Below are positions 35,152 through 44,282 of a stretch of DNA of 64,000 nt, piece after piece (position 1 is the stretch's first letter; each line of letters opens with the position of its first letter). Origin of the DNA: Candidatus Nitrospira nitrosa (GTDB lineage: Bacteria; Nitrospirota; Nitrospiria; Nitrospirales; Nitrospiraceae); the NCBI RefSeq assembly GCF_001458735.1, contig NZ_CZQA01000009.1:1-64000 (forward strand). Direction: 5' to 3'. The notes below the pieces were generated by a model, which was given only the letters and a program-made list of their open reading frames with translations, did no database searches and was not told the origin of the DNA. Both the position numbers and the translations under genes were made by a program.

Positions 35152-36009
35152 TCATGAATGTGTGATCCGTTCGAAGAATCTAACTAGGGCCTGTCGATCG
35201 AGGTGGTGTGACTTTGGGGTCGTGAAGTGTGGTGCTTTCAAAAGGGCGAAGTACAAGTCATCGTTTCGATCGACTTCCATAATGTACTCGATGAGCCGCT
35301 TGACGTTCGAGAACTCATAGGCATTGATGAACGCGCTTGTATTCCAGTCTCGATGAACATCGGGGTTGCCCCAATAGATGGGAATGCTGTTGACCAGCTT
35401 CGGATGGACTAGTTTCTCGGTGGTATAGCCTGGATATTCACTATTCTCAAAGGCGATAGTGAATTTATACTGGCTTAAGAACTGCATCTTGTCGTCGACG
35501 TAGTAGCCCAGATTATTGTGGGCTCTTCCTCCTGAATCTACCCGTTTATACTTTGATAGTTTGTGAAATAATGTATTTCTTTCGCGAGCGTTCGGATTGG
35601 AAAAGAGAAAATTGCAGAATCTGGTTTTCTCACGCTTGACCTGCTCGCAATCGACGGGTTTGTCGAAGCCATCCAGGATACCCCATTCGTACAAGGTAAC
35701 TGCCGATAACGGAAAGCGTAGATGACGATCATCGTCAAGATAGTCGAAAGTGATCGCGTACTGACATTCACCAAAGTTTGGTCTGACATTTTCGCCCGTA
35801 TAGAACACCTTGGCGCAGGTAAAGCGTTTATGATTAGATCCAAATACGCTGTAGATCAGGAACTCGGGATTGTCGGAGATTTCAATGTCGAAGCGTTCTG
35901 CCAGTATTCGATACAACACGTTATCAAAATGCGATTTACCCGTAGGATTACAATCAAATCCCTCCCAAAAATCCGTGAAGGCCAGGCGCAACCGTTGTTT
36001 CATCGGCAT
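35152..36009 (-). CDS. GT10-family fucosyltransferase
   Basis: The 285-residue protein matches the GT10 alpha-1,3/1,4-fucosyltransferase family. FTIAFENSEYPGYTTEKLVH is the conserved donor-binding motif, and KLVNSIPIYWGNPDV completes it. CNFLFSNPNARERNTLFHKL is the first conserved block. GT10 enzymes use GDP-fucose and are known from bacterial surface glycans that mimic host structures. The genes for GDP-fucose synthesis are not in the window. It is inverting and cytoplasmic, with no membrane segment seen. A low-complexity region is absent. Confidence 0.88.
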   Translation of the reverse strand: MPMKQRLRLAFTDFWEGFDCNPTGKSHFDNVLYRILAERFDIEISDNPEFLIYSVFGSNHKRFTCAKVFYTGENVRPNFGECQYAITFDYLDDDRHLRFPLSAVTLYEWGILDGFDKPVDCEQVKREKTRFCNFLFSNPNARERNTLFHKLSKYKRVDSGGRAHNNLGYYVDDKMQFLSQYKFTIAFENSEYPGYTTEKLVHPKLVNSIPIYWGNPDVHRDWNTSAFINAYEFSNVKRLIEYIMEVDRNDDLYFALLKAPHFTTPKSHHLDRQALVRFFERITHS

Positions 36010-36059
36010 GTTATGTTCCCATTATCGAATATCGACAGCGGCCTCCGGTGCCCCTCTGT

Positions 36060-37223
36060 TCATCTCACCTCGTGAGTCTGTCCAGCGACCACTGGTTGGT
36101 CGCCGTCAGCTGGATCGGTATGCTCAGCCAGGCCAATTTGTGCGAAGATGTCGTTGAATCGCCGTTGGTAGGTATGGTTGCTCAGCGTCCGCTGGTATCC
36201 AGCCTCAGCAATGGCGGTGCGCTCAGCGTCATGTGTGAGGTAGTAGCGAACCTTTTGGATCATCTCCTCGGTGGAGTGAAAGCTGACGACTTCCCTGCCG
36301 GGTTCATAGTAGTCTTCGAGATGTGCCGCATGCTGCGTCAGGAGAAACCCTCCGGTGCCTGGGACCTCAAAGTTACGCCCCTTGATCTGTTCGGTGCTGT
36401 GTCCTGTTAGTCCAGATACTGTAGGTTCGGATGTCGTCGAACTTTGCCCGCACCCGGTCGCACACCCCTTTCTAGCACTCGTGAGCGGGATGCGCTCGAA
36501 TAGCCGCCCAAAAGGGTGTCTCTTGCGTGAAGAGGCTTCTGGCTCGTCATCAGAGTTCGCACCGTAGGAAGCAGTCAAATTAAGGTTGATGCGGCTGGTG
36601 TTGAAAATCTTGATCATCTCATCCTGAGAGGCTCTTCCTTCGTCCCATCCCTGTCCCCAAGTTCTGACATGAATACCCGCATGTCTCAACTGCTCAATCA
36701 CCTGGCGGCGTTGTCCATAGGGTTGTCCGATAAACGTCACATCGTACTCCAGGGGAAGGTTCAATCTTTGATACAAGAAGGTGTTGCAAGCCCACTGGCT
36801 CTTGATGACATTGTGATAACCCATTTGTGCATACTTAGGGAGCGCGCTCTCTGCCGTTGTCACAACCCAACGGAAACACGGCGCCCACAGGCGGGAGTAC
36901 CGTTCGAATCTCCAATGATCGTCGCAGAACCAGTTGACGGACGTAATTCCGACGTCCTCGGTTACGTTGCGTAGAACCGACGCATCGAACTCATCCGTAA
37001 AAAGTACAGTGAACATCATGTCCGGCTTCTCGAGCTTGGCCACTTCCATCAAGCGGTTATTCATCCAAGACCGTCCATGTTCTTGCATCAAGGTCATGAA
37101 ATCGAAATATACGATGTCATGCCCCATCTGGAGCAGACAGTCATAAAAATTGTAGTGCTCAAAACTCGGTCCCTGGTTACGACGGCCATAGTCGTATTTC
37201 ATTGCGACGTATAAAATACGCAT
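36060..37223 (-). CDS. CgeB-like glycosyltransferase with an insertion
   Basis: The 387-residue enzyme (start ATG 37223, MRILYVAMKYDYGRRNQGPS) has the GT-B fold of CgeB/DUF3880-type transferases. FTVLFTDEFDASVLRNV lies in the N-terminal half, YDVTFIGQPYGQRRQVIEQL opens the C-terminal half, and GRNFEVPGTGGFLLTQHA with TEEMIQKVRYYLTHDAERT ends it. Between NLTASYGA and EQIKGRNFEVPG there is an extra stretch of about 55 residues, rich in Ser, Arg, Gly and Thr, not expected in the family. The related gene at 48208-49368 lacks it. An in-frame start at 37283 adds 20 residues but would overlap the upstream gene. Confidence 0.82.
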   Translation of the reverse strand: MRILYVAMKYDYGRRNQGPSFEHYNFYDCLLQMGHDIVYFDFMTLMQEHGRSWMNNRLMEVAKLEKPDMMFTVLFTDEFDASVLRNVTEDVGITSVNWFCDDHWRFERYSRLWAPCFRWVVTTAESALPKYAQMGYHNVIKSQWACNTFLYQRLNLPLEYDVTFIGQPYGQRRQVIEQLRHAGIHVRTWGQGWDEGRASQDEMIKIFNTSRINLNLTASYGANSDDEPEASSRKRHPFGRLFERIPLTSARKGCATGCGQSSTTSEPTVSGLTGHSTEQIKGRNFEVPGTGGFLLTQHAAHLEDYYEPGREVVSFHSTEEMIQKVRYYLTHDAERTAIAEAGYQRTLSNHTYQRRFNDIFAQIGLAEHTDPADGDQPVVAGQTHEVR

Positions 37224-37237
37224 ACAGGTGAACCCGC

Positions 37238-38617
37238 CTAACACCTTCTGAATGCTTCGGCTGTGACGGCTGGAGCAGTACAAACCTGTTGAAACACCGT
37301 TTCATACTGTCGGGTGATGCGTTCCCATGTGAATCGGGCAGCCCAATTCCGTTTCCCATGTCGTCCACGCTCACGCCTGCCCTCTTCGTCATGCATGAGT
37401 TGAACCCATCGCGCAGTGAATTGTTTGGAATCGATTCGGGTATACCCCTTCTTATCGATGACGGAGGGGCCAATCACGCCGGCTCCTGTCCACTCTGCGA
37501 TTTCCTCAGCATTGCCTACGTGAGCAGAGAGAAACGCGGTGCCGGCTGCTGCTGCTTCAAAAAGCACCAGAGGGGAGTACTCAATATGGGAGGCGAAGAC
37601 AAAGAGATCGGCATTCATGTACGCTTGCACGAGCTCCGTCCGAGGCATATCCATAATCATGACCCGCTTGGTAGTTTCTGGCCGGTTCAGTCGTTCCACG
37701 AGCGACTGTATCTCTTCTTGAAACGGTAGCGGATCGTGATCAGGTTTATTGCCCGTAATGAAGCGGGAAAGAGTTCCGTATGTCTTGGACAAGAGCTGTC
37801 TTCCTGTTGTCCTGTTCCAACGCATATCACAGGTTGCCCTGTTCTGCGGGTGCTTACCCATTTCTGATGAAACCGGTGGTACATTGGAATGTCCATCGCT
37901 CGCTTCGGCAATGTAGGTATTGGCGTTCAACAGCAATACGGAGGCTTGCCCATTGAAATTACAGTCCAAGTAGGATTTCAGTAAGTCAATATGTCCTTTG
38001 TCCACGGTAAAGGCACCCACGGTGAGGAATAGCCATTCCTGATCCGAGATACCCAACCGCATTCGAAACGCAGGGTCTTTCTCAACAGCAAACTCCGTTT
38101 CACTCGCCCCGTTTGGAATGATGGAGAACTGTTTCATCCCATGCTTCTGTGCGAAGCGGATGTCTCGATAATCGGATGCGTGAAAGATGAGATGGTCAAA
38201 TTGCCGCAAGATGTTCGGCATCTGATAGAAATAGGCCGCATAGGATGGCTCGTAGAAGCATGAAAACCCACAGGGTATGAGTACTTTTCGAGAAGGGATC
38301 TCGGACAGGACAGGAATCAATGCATCAAGAGTCCACTGTTGGGCCATGTTGATCAGCACGACATCAAAGTCACCCGTCGAGACAAACTGCCGGTACTGTG
38401 CCACCTCGCCCTCTACTCCCTTTACGAAGTTACCGGACACATCAAACTCCACGATCCGTACCCTATTGAGTTCCTTGAATGTGCGGGTTGGAAGGTATGA
38501 GGTTGCGACTGTGACGTCGTGTCCGCGGCATACGAGTCGCTCGGCGACCTGCCGCATGACTTCTTGAATGCCCCCGACGCTGGGCGCATAAAATTCGCAG
38601 CAGAATAGGATCTTCAT
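37238..38617 (-). CDS. GT4-family glycosyltransferase with an insertion
   Basis: The 459-residue enzyme has MKILFCCEFYAPSVGGIQEV at the start, FLTVGAFTVDKGHIDLLKSY in the donor domain, and HIEYSPLVLFEAAAAGTAFL as the E-x7-E-like site. About 55 polar residues (from ASDGHSNVPPVS to FITGNKPDH) are inserted between the helix ending NANTYIAE and DPLPFQEEIQSLVERL, so the protein is longer than a normal GT4. The next gene on the same strand (36060-37223) carries a comparable insertion. Confidence 0.85.
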   Translation of the reverse strand: MKILFCCEFYAPSVGGIQEVMRQVAERLVCRGHDVTVATSYLPTRTFKELNRVRIVEFDVSGNFVKGVEGEVAQYRQFVSTGDFDVVLINMAQQWTLDALIPVLSEIPSRKVLIPCGFSCFYEPSYAAYFYQMPNILRQFDHLIFHASDYRDIRFAQKHGMKQFSIIPNGASETEFAVEKDPAFRMRLGISDQEWLFLTVGAFTVDKGHIDLLKSYLDCNFNGQASVLLLNANTYIAEASDGHSNVPPVSSEMGKHPQNRATCDMRWNRTTGRQLLSKTYGTLSRFITGNKPDHDPLPFQEEIQSLVERLNRPETTKRVMIMDMPRTELVQAYMNADLFVFASHIEYSPLVLFEAAAAGTAFLSAHVGNAEEIAEWTGAGVIGPSVIDKKGYTRIDSKQFTARWVQLMHDEEGRRERGRHGKRNWAARFTWERITRQYETVFQQVCTAPAVTAEAFRRC

Positions 38618-38698
38618 AATGTTAGCCGCCTAGGTATCGTGTTATTCCTGCGAGTGCCGGTATCGGTTTCACAATGGAATCGGTGAGTGGTCCTGCCG

Positions 38699-40315
38699 CT
38701 AGGCGGCACGTGTTCGAGCGTCAGTTGCTTCGAATTGCTCCATCCATGTCTGAAGCATTTGCATTTCAGTTGGAGACTCATCCACCAGACTCAATTTCAA
38801 AAGTTCTCTCACCCGGTCCGTCTGTTCTGCTTTCGATACAGCCGGGCCCGCCTTTGTGCCGATGACCGTGATGTTATACGTTCCTTGCCATTCTCCGGTT
38901 GTGAATTCTAGTTTGTGGTATCCCAACGCAGTGAGGACATGAGTGAACCGCTCACGATACCAGCCATCGTAGTGGGCCGCCCAGTCAGCTTCATGTGATC
39001 CAAATAAATGTCTCACAATCTTCATCTGACTCTTTAGGTTGGAACTACTCAGATATGCCTGTGCACAGCGATGAAAGTCTGGCGTCTCGATAATGAGTTG
39101 CCCCCCTTCCTTGAGCCAGCCATACCAGTCGATTAACAGTCGCAAGGCGATAGGCCTCTCAAAGTGTTCAAAGACATGATGCAGCCGGATTTCGTCAACG
39201 GTTTCTGATGGATAGTGGAGCTGAGACAAGTCAGCAAAGATGTCAGCTTTCGTGTGCCGTTGAACCGAGTGTTGACTTGGAGGGAAATCCACGTTGATGT
39301 AACCAGGTAAATAGACTTCGCCACATCCAAGGTGAAGCTTGATGCGTTTGTCAGGACCGAGTGGTGTCTGTGCGGTGTTCGATTGTTCACGTATGCCTGT
39401 ATCTGGCTGTCGATTGTTCTTGCGAAACCTTCTGAATGCGGCCCTCACCATGTCCCTCGGATCGTGGAGAAAGAGCGCTATGACGTGAGGCACAGTAGAA
39501 AGATATCGCTGGTCCGACAAGAGTGCTTTCGTGCATGCCTTTCGAAACACCGTCTCTTGTCGCCTCAATATGGGTTCTTGCATCATCTGAATGTCTTTTG
39601 CGCTCTGGAGGAATCGACGCAGTCGGTGTAGAACGGTCAGCCTTGATTCCCAATGCTGTGCCACGGGAACCGTCCCTCGAATACTAACGGAGGGGATATT
39701 GCGATACACGGCAAGAAGAGCGGGCAGATACGCAACCTCACACTGAGTGGCAACCCTCAGCCAAAGGTCGTAATCCTCAACTGCCCGTAGAGCGCGGTCT
39801 TCGCAAAATAGTCCTATGTGCTCAAGTGTTGAACGTCGGACCATTGCTGTTGATGTGATGATAAAATTGTCCTCAAGCAATGCGGGTAAGGCCGGCCCTC
39901 TATGTGCCTGATCGTTCTGCAGGTAGGGTTGACATGGTTTTTCTTCATCCTGATGAAGCACATAGGCATTGGAACAGACCAACCCTACTCTGGGATGTCT
40001 CTCAAACGCTGTGACCTGTTGAGAGAGCTTACCTGGAAGCCACTGATCATCGGAGTCCAGGAACGCAATAAATTCTCCTTTGGCGAGTCTGATGCCAGCG
40101 TTTCGTGCCACGGCAGGCAGTCCTGAATGTTCAACTTTCACATAATGAACAGATGGGAACTGCTGAGAAAACAAGGCTGGCGTTTCATCCGTAGAGCCGT
40201 CGTCGACCACGATAATTTCAACATCGCCATGGGTCTGCTTCAACACGGAATCCACTGCCCGGCATAGAAAGGGAAACCGATTGAAGGTTGGGATGATGAC
40301 GCTTACGCACGCCAT
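38699..40315 (-). CDS. GT2 glycosyltransferase fused to a methyltransferase
   Basis: The 538-residue protein joins two enzymes. Residues 1 to about 260 form a GT2 domain (VSVIIPTFNRFPFLCRAVDS, VEIIVVDDGSTDETPALF, FIAFLDSDDQWLPGKL). Residues about 330 to 500 form a class I methyltransferase (IKLHLGCGEVYLPGYINVDF, EIRLHHVFEHFERPIALRLL, EGGQLIIETPDFHRCAQAYL). The linker contains a basic stretch. A single chain could add a sugar and then methylate it or a neighbour, as in chain-capping. That coupling is inference. An 81 bp gap separates it from the GT4 gene downstream. Confidence 0.88.
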   Translation of the reverse strand: MACVSVIIPTFNRFPFLCRAVDSVLKQTHGDVEIIVVDDGSTDETPALFSQQFPSVHYVKVEHSGLPAVARNAGIRLAKGEFIAFLDSDDQWLPGKLSQQVTAFERHPRVGLVCSNAYVLHQDEEKPCQPYLQNDQAHRGPALPALLEDNFIITSTAMVRRSTLEHIGLFCEDRALRAVEDYDLWLRVATQCEVAYLPALLAVYRNIPSVSIRGTVPVAQHWESRLTVLHRLRRFLQSAKDIQMMQEPILRRQETVFRKACTKALLSDQRYLSTVPHVIALFLHDPRDMVRAAFRRFRKNNRQPDTGIREQSNTAQTPLGPDKRIKLHLGCGEVYLPGYINVDFPPSQHSVQRHTKADIFADLSQLHYPSETVDEIRLHHVFEHFERPIALRLLIDWYGWLKEGGQLIIETPDFHRCAQAYLSSSNLKSQMKIVRHLFGSHEADWAAHYDGWYRERFTHVLTALGYHKLEFTTGEWQGTYNITVIGTKAGPAVSKAEQTDRVRELLKLSLVDESPTEMQMLQTWMEQFEATDARTRAA

Positions 40316-41274
40316 AGGTTTCTCAATGTGAGCCAGGGACTTCTATCATGTTGCCGCTCTGTCGGGAGCGATTTGCCGCCGTTCGCCCGTGTGAATGCCT
40401 CGGCTGTCTTCGTCAGGTCTTGATAGGTCAAGTAGACCCAATCCCGACGATTCGGCTTGTCTGGGTCGAAGAAGATCCCGCGCCATCTTTCCTGATAGAC
40501 GGTGCGGTCCATCTGTTCGCTCTCAAGGTTGGAGGCCCTGATCGCTAAATTGGCATGCGAAAAATGCTCAACGAACGACGTGGGACAGTCTACGACTTCA
40601 TACCCCTGTTGCCAGAGTTTGAGGCAGACATCGCCGTCAGCGCAGTAGAATTGATACCGATCTTCCTCAATCCACGCTACCTGCTGGAGTGCAGCACGCA
40701 CATAGAGGCCGTGATTCACGAACATTTTCTCGCCGTGGGTCAACCCCACCCAATACTCTTGCTGCTCTGGCCAATTCCTCCAGTAAAATGCGACCGCGCC
40801 AATATTGCGCCCATTTTGCCGCAGCGTTTCACAATGTGTAACACCGTTCATCACAGCGCCTGGGACTAGCAGGGAATCATCGCTGATCATGACTATGTAT
40901 TGCCCCGCTGCACACTTAAAGCTCAGGTTCATGAAGTAACCCCAACTGCGCCGTTTACGCAGTTGATTGCCGGAAGCCGTACGGTTGTGCTGAACAATCG
41001 TAATAATGTCAGGTTGCTCGATGAGCCATTCTTTGGAGCCGTCGGTTGACCCGCCATCGACAACAATAATCTCGTAGGGCACGGTGATGCCATTACAGCG
41101 AACGCTTTCAATTGCTTCTTGCAAAAAGGCTTTCCGATTGTATGACCCCAAGACGATGCTCACTATTGCCCGATCATTCTGTTGGATGGATTGAGCGCGT
41201 GCTTCTAGCGCCTTGGTTTCCTGACTAGAGGTCCAAGCATTGTTCTCTTTTATTGTAGTGTCGCGTATTGTCAT
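40303..41274 (-). CDS. GT2-family glycosyltransferase
   Basis: The start at ATG 41274 (MTIRDTTIKENNAW) gives 323 residues and overlaps the GT9 gene's stop as ATGA; a longer frame to 41619 has no family character. The GT-A motifs are VSIVLGSYNRKAFLQEAIES, YEIIVVDGGSTDGSKEWL and VMISDDSLLVPGAVM, with a DD metal site. It probably adds one sugar to the glycan. It overlaps the following fused gene by 13 bp. Confidence 0.88.
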   Translation of the reverse strand: MTIRDTTIKENNAWTSSQETKALEARAQSIQQNDRAIVSIVLGSYNRKAFLQEAIESVRCNGITVPYEIIVVDGGSTDGSKEWLIEQPDIITIVQHNRTASGNQLRKRRSWGYFMNLSFKCAAGQYIVMISDDSLLVPGAVMNGVTHCETLRQNGRNIGAVAFYWRNWPEQQEYWVGLTHGEKMFVNHGLYVRAALQQVAWIEEDRYQFYCADGDVCLKLWQQGYEVVDCPTSFVEHFSHANLAIRASNLESEQMDRTVYQERWRGIFFDPDKPNRRDWVYLTYQDLTKTAEAFTRANGGKSLPTERQHDRSPWLTLRNLWRA

Positions 41275-42590
41275 GAGCAGGCTTGTCTGTTCGTTTGTAT
41301 CGATGCTATTGCTCCAGCGGATGAGGACACACGAGGCTGGCATTTCTGCAATAGGCGTCCCACAGCTTCCCTCACGCGACGGACTTCTACTTGGCAGATA
41401 CAATGTGCTGTCGTTGATATACAGGCTTCTCGGCATCCCGCTGCGGCCTGCTCTGGCTGAACCACCTCTGACTCTACATCCCAGGGGCCAAATCGTCGGG
41501 GAGAGTTCGCAAGACCGGAGTTGCCATTCATTGGATGGCAGGATATCTCCACGACCGGCACTCCTGCTGCCGCTGCCATATGCATGGGCCCTGTGTCGTT
41601 GCCGACGTAGAGAGTACATCGCCGGAGAAGCACACCGAGCTCACGCAAGGATGTTTCTCCCATGGCATTGATGACCCCCTGCCCGAGCGTGTATTGAATG
41701 TTCTTTCCCAACGGCTTTTCCTCATGTGTTCCTATAAGAACAATGCGTGCCCGATATTCGTGGAGAAGCCATTTCCCTAACTTGGAAAAATTGTCAGTGG
41801 GCCACCGCCGTGTGTCAGAGGACGCTCCAGGTGCAAACGCAATAAGCAAATCTTCTTCATGCAGGCCATGTGCTTGTAGTAGGCGCTGTGTCTTGATCTG
41901 ATCGGCTTCTGTTTGCCACAGCTCTAAAGAATCGTCCTCCACCACTCCTCCCATCAGGCGAAGAAGATTCAGCCCTCGTTCCACCTCGTGCTTGATCGCA
42001 ACATCGGTCATGACTTCGCTGAAGAGTTGATCGAATCCGCGGTTCATCGCACGCTTATGTTCGATCACCTGCTCCGAATATCCGACTCGCCACCATGCTC
42101 CACTCCAATAGGCGACAAACGAAGCATGATAAAGATCCGCGTCCCATCGGGGAACGATTGCGAGATCAATTCTGCGACGCCATAAGTAGTGCGCGGAAAA
42201 TCGTATCGTTCGCCACATTCGTTCAGTCGTCGCGGTTTCACCCAGCGGCCCGGGATCATAGGTCAGAACTTCATTGACGTAAGGACATCGCTCGACCAAG
42301 TTATGCACGGACGGTTTCACCACGAGCGTGATGTGGGCTGTCGGCAAAGTCTTCCGTAACTCTCGAACGAATGGCGACGAAATGACCATGTCCCCTACGT
42401 CGTCGAGGCGAACGACAAGGGCATTCCGGACATCGGAGAGACTTCTATGAGGATGCGTCTTTCGCCTTCCGACGGCCATAAAGAATGGCTCACCAAATGT
42501 GAGAGTCCCCTGGCAGGTGTTCATCCACGACAGTGACTGATTCCAGGCGGAACGGACTTGCCACCTCGAGGGAACGATGGCCATGGTCAT
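41271..42590 (-). CDS. GT9-family glycosyltransferase, heptosyltransferase-like
   Basis: The 439-residue enzyme has the GT9 fold. ALVVRLDDVGDMVISSPFVR opens the acceptor domain, and LLIAFAPGASSDTRRWPTDN and LYVGNDTGPMHMAAAAGVPV form the ADP-heptose-type donor site. GT9 enzymes normally add heptose to the lipopolysaccharide inner core (WaaC/WaaF). Here the enzyme may act on a surface glycan instead. ATG 42590 overlaps the upstream methyltransferase stop by ATGA; a TTG at 42608 is possible but less likely. Confidence 0.88.
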   Translation of the reverse strand: MTMAIVPSRWQVRSAWNQSLSWMNTCQGTLTFGEPFFMAVGRRKTHPHRSLSDVRNALVVRLDDVGDMVISSPFVRELRKTLPTAHITLVVKPSVHNLVERCPYVNEVLTYDPGPLGETATTERMWRTIRFSAHYLWRRRIDLAIVPRWDADLYHASFVAYWSGAWWRVGYSEQVIEHKRAMNRGFDQLFSEVMTDVAIKHEVERGLNLLRLMGGVVEDDSLELWQTEADQIKTQRLLQAHGLHEEDLLIAFAPGASSDTRRWPTDNFSKLGKWLLHEYRARIVLIGTHEEKPLGKNIQYTLGQGVINAMGETSLRELGVLLRRCTLYVGNDTGPMHMAAAAGVPVVEISCHPMNGNSGLANSPRRFGPWDVESEVVQPEQAAAGCREACISTTAHCICQVEVRRVREAVGRLLQKCQPRVSSSAGAIASIQTNRQACS

Positions 42591-43459
42591 CCTTTTCTCA
42601 AGACGCAAATCTCATGATGCAACCATAGGCGTTCCTTCAGGCTCACCACTTCCAATCCCGAAGCCTGCGCGAGCTTGCAGATGGACCTATCCGTAAACAG
42701 GTACAGATGTTCGAGGTCGTCAAATGCGGCTTCAAAACGTTCCCCGAAAGGGGGACAAAAGTCATAGCGATCAACAGGAGTTTGGAGAATGGCAATACCG
42801 TTGGGAAGGAGGAGCTGGGCTATGCGGCGAAAGAATTCAAGGGGGGCATGGCTATGCTCAAGAACATCGAATGCCAGAAATAGATTGCAGCTGGGAAGTT
42901 CGATGGATGGAAAGAGCCCCGAGCGAATGTCTAGATTCAGACTTTCTCTTGCCCAACGAGCCGTCTGTTCGTCCGGCTCAACTCCAATTCCATCAAACCC
43001 ATGGTTGTGCAACTCTGTCAACAAGACTCCGTGGGCACACCCGACTTCGATGACTCGTCCGGAGCTGGGACCGTATTGCTCAATGAGTTTCAACCAGTAA
43101 TCGACTCTCCCGTCAGATCGGTCATGTGCCGAGCGGTGCTCAATCGTCGGATAGCCCTTTGACTGTTGACGCTGATGCCAGTACAGGTCAAATGAATACA
43201 GCCTATTCAATTGGTCTGGACGGAGGGGCCTCCGATTCACGTACGTGCCGCACTCTTGACACACACCATAACTGCGATGCCATTCGAATGGACCCAATCT
43301 CCCACCACACCAACAATGATCACGGTGCTCACGTTCTAGGTCGCGAAACTGTTTAGCCTCGGAAAAGCGTCGAATGTATCGACGTAGTGCGAAACGCGCT
43401 CTTTCAGGCCATGATCTTACTAACCGAGAAGGGATTGTCAGATGCCCAAACATCAACAT
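42587..43459 (-). CDS. Class I methyltransferase with N-terminal cysteine motif
   Basis: The start at ATG 43459 gives 290 residues. A Cys-rich segment (HCWCGGRLGPFEWHRSYGVC, then CGTYVNRRPL) precedes the methyltransferase core, which shows GRVIEVGCAHGVLLTELHNH, DGIGVEPDEQTARWARE and FLAFDVLEHSHAPLEFFRRI. The cysteines look like a zinc-binding motif common in Methyltransf_23 proteins of surface-glycan loci. The longer frame to 43678 has no family character and would overlap the upstream gene. Confidence 0.8.
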   Translation of the reverse strand: MLMFGHLTIPSRLVRSWPERARFALRRYIRRFSEAKQFRDLEREHRDHCWCGGRLGPFEWHRSYGVCQECGTYVNRRPLRPDQLNRLYSFDLYWHQRQQSKGYPTIEHRSAHDRSDGRVDYWLKLIEQYGPSSGRVIEVGCAHGVLLTELHNHGFDGIGVEPDEQTARWARESLNLDIRSGLFPSIELPSCNLFLAFDVLEHSHAPLEFFRRIAQLLLPNGIAILQTPVDRYDFCPPFGERFEAAFDDLEHLYLFTDRSICKLAQASGLEVVSLKERLWLHHEICVLRKG

Positions 43460-43508
43460 ACGTAACCGTCTTTCACTCGGTCGCCGAGAAGGGCAAGTCA
43501 GTATGCCG

Positions 43509-44276
43509 TTAGATCGAAGAGGCTCGCTTACGACCAATGAATATATAGGTTCCATAGTGAGCCTCTGGGTTCCGCCCAGCATTTCGTTCGAGTACCTTGT
43601 ACCGAATGGGCTCACAGCGGGACAGCAGCTCCTGATCAAGAATGTGATGATCGATACGAATGGGATGGCCAATATCATCCCCGGTGCGCTTCACGTCCTC
43701 GACATCACTCAAATCTTGTCCGACGACGACATAACCCCCTGGTTTGGTGATACGCACCACTTGCTTGAGGCAGGCAAGGCTGTCTCGGCAGTGATCGAGG
43801 ACGTTGATCAACACCGTCAGATCGAAGTAGTCATCGGCAAAGGGGCAATCTTCTAATGGATGGTCGTCGATAAAAATGTTCCCAGCCTTCCACATTTCGG
43901 CTAACCATTGTCCGTCAAACTTAATATATTTCCTGATGAGGGGATCGCTTCCATACACATGCGTTGCAGGTCGTCTCTGTAGAATCACTCGCATGTTTGT
44001 ATAAGGCCCGCAACCTAACTCAACGACATTCTCAAAAGCTTTCGGTAACTCCTCATATTGGCCGAATTGCTCGGACCACCAATGGTTCCAATCATCGCCC
44101 AGCCCAACTGGGGGACCCTGTTGCGGAACCAACCCAAACACTTTCATTACAAAGTGTTTGAGTCTCCCGACCGGCACAACGTTTTGTGCGGGATGTTGGG
44201 CACACCAGTGGGCGCTTTCCCATTCTTGGGCCTGGCGCCATCGATCAATGCTCACCTGTAATGGAAGCCGGGTCAT
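43509..44276 (-). CDS. Class I SAM-dependent methyltransferase
   Basis: The 255-residue protein has ENVVELGCGPYTNMRVILQR (motif I), THVYGSDPLIRKYIKF, YFDLTVLINVLDHCRDSLAC and ITKPGGYVVVGQDLSD. The His-containing LDHC post-I motif is common in methyltransferases of surface-glycan loci. It lies 6 bp after a GT4 gene. The acceptor is not known. Confidence 0.82.
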   Translation of the reverse strand: MTRLPLQVSIDRWRQAQEWESAHWCAQHPAQNVVPVGRLKHFVMKVFGLVPQQGPPVGLGDDWNHWWSEQFGQYEELPKAFENVVELGCGPYTNMRVILQRRPATHVYGSDPLIRKYIKFDGQWLAEMWKAGNIFIDDHPLEDCPFADDYFDLTVLINVLDHCRDSLACLKQVVRITKPGGYVVVGQDLSDVEDVKRTGDDIGHPIRIDHHILDQELLSRCEPIRYKVLERNAGRNPEAHYGTYIFIGRKRASSI

Positions 44277-44282
44277 CTTGTG

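Noticed and set aside
40303-41619. Extended N-terminus of the GT2 at 40303-41274
   Set aside because: The extra 115 residues are antisense-like Arg/Ser-rich sequence over the GT9 gene; ATG 41274 gives the usual ATGA overlap.
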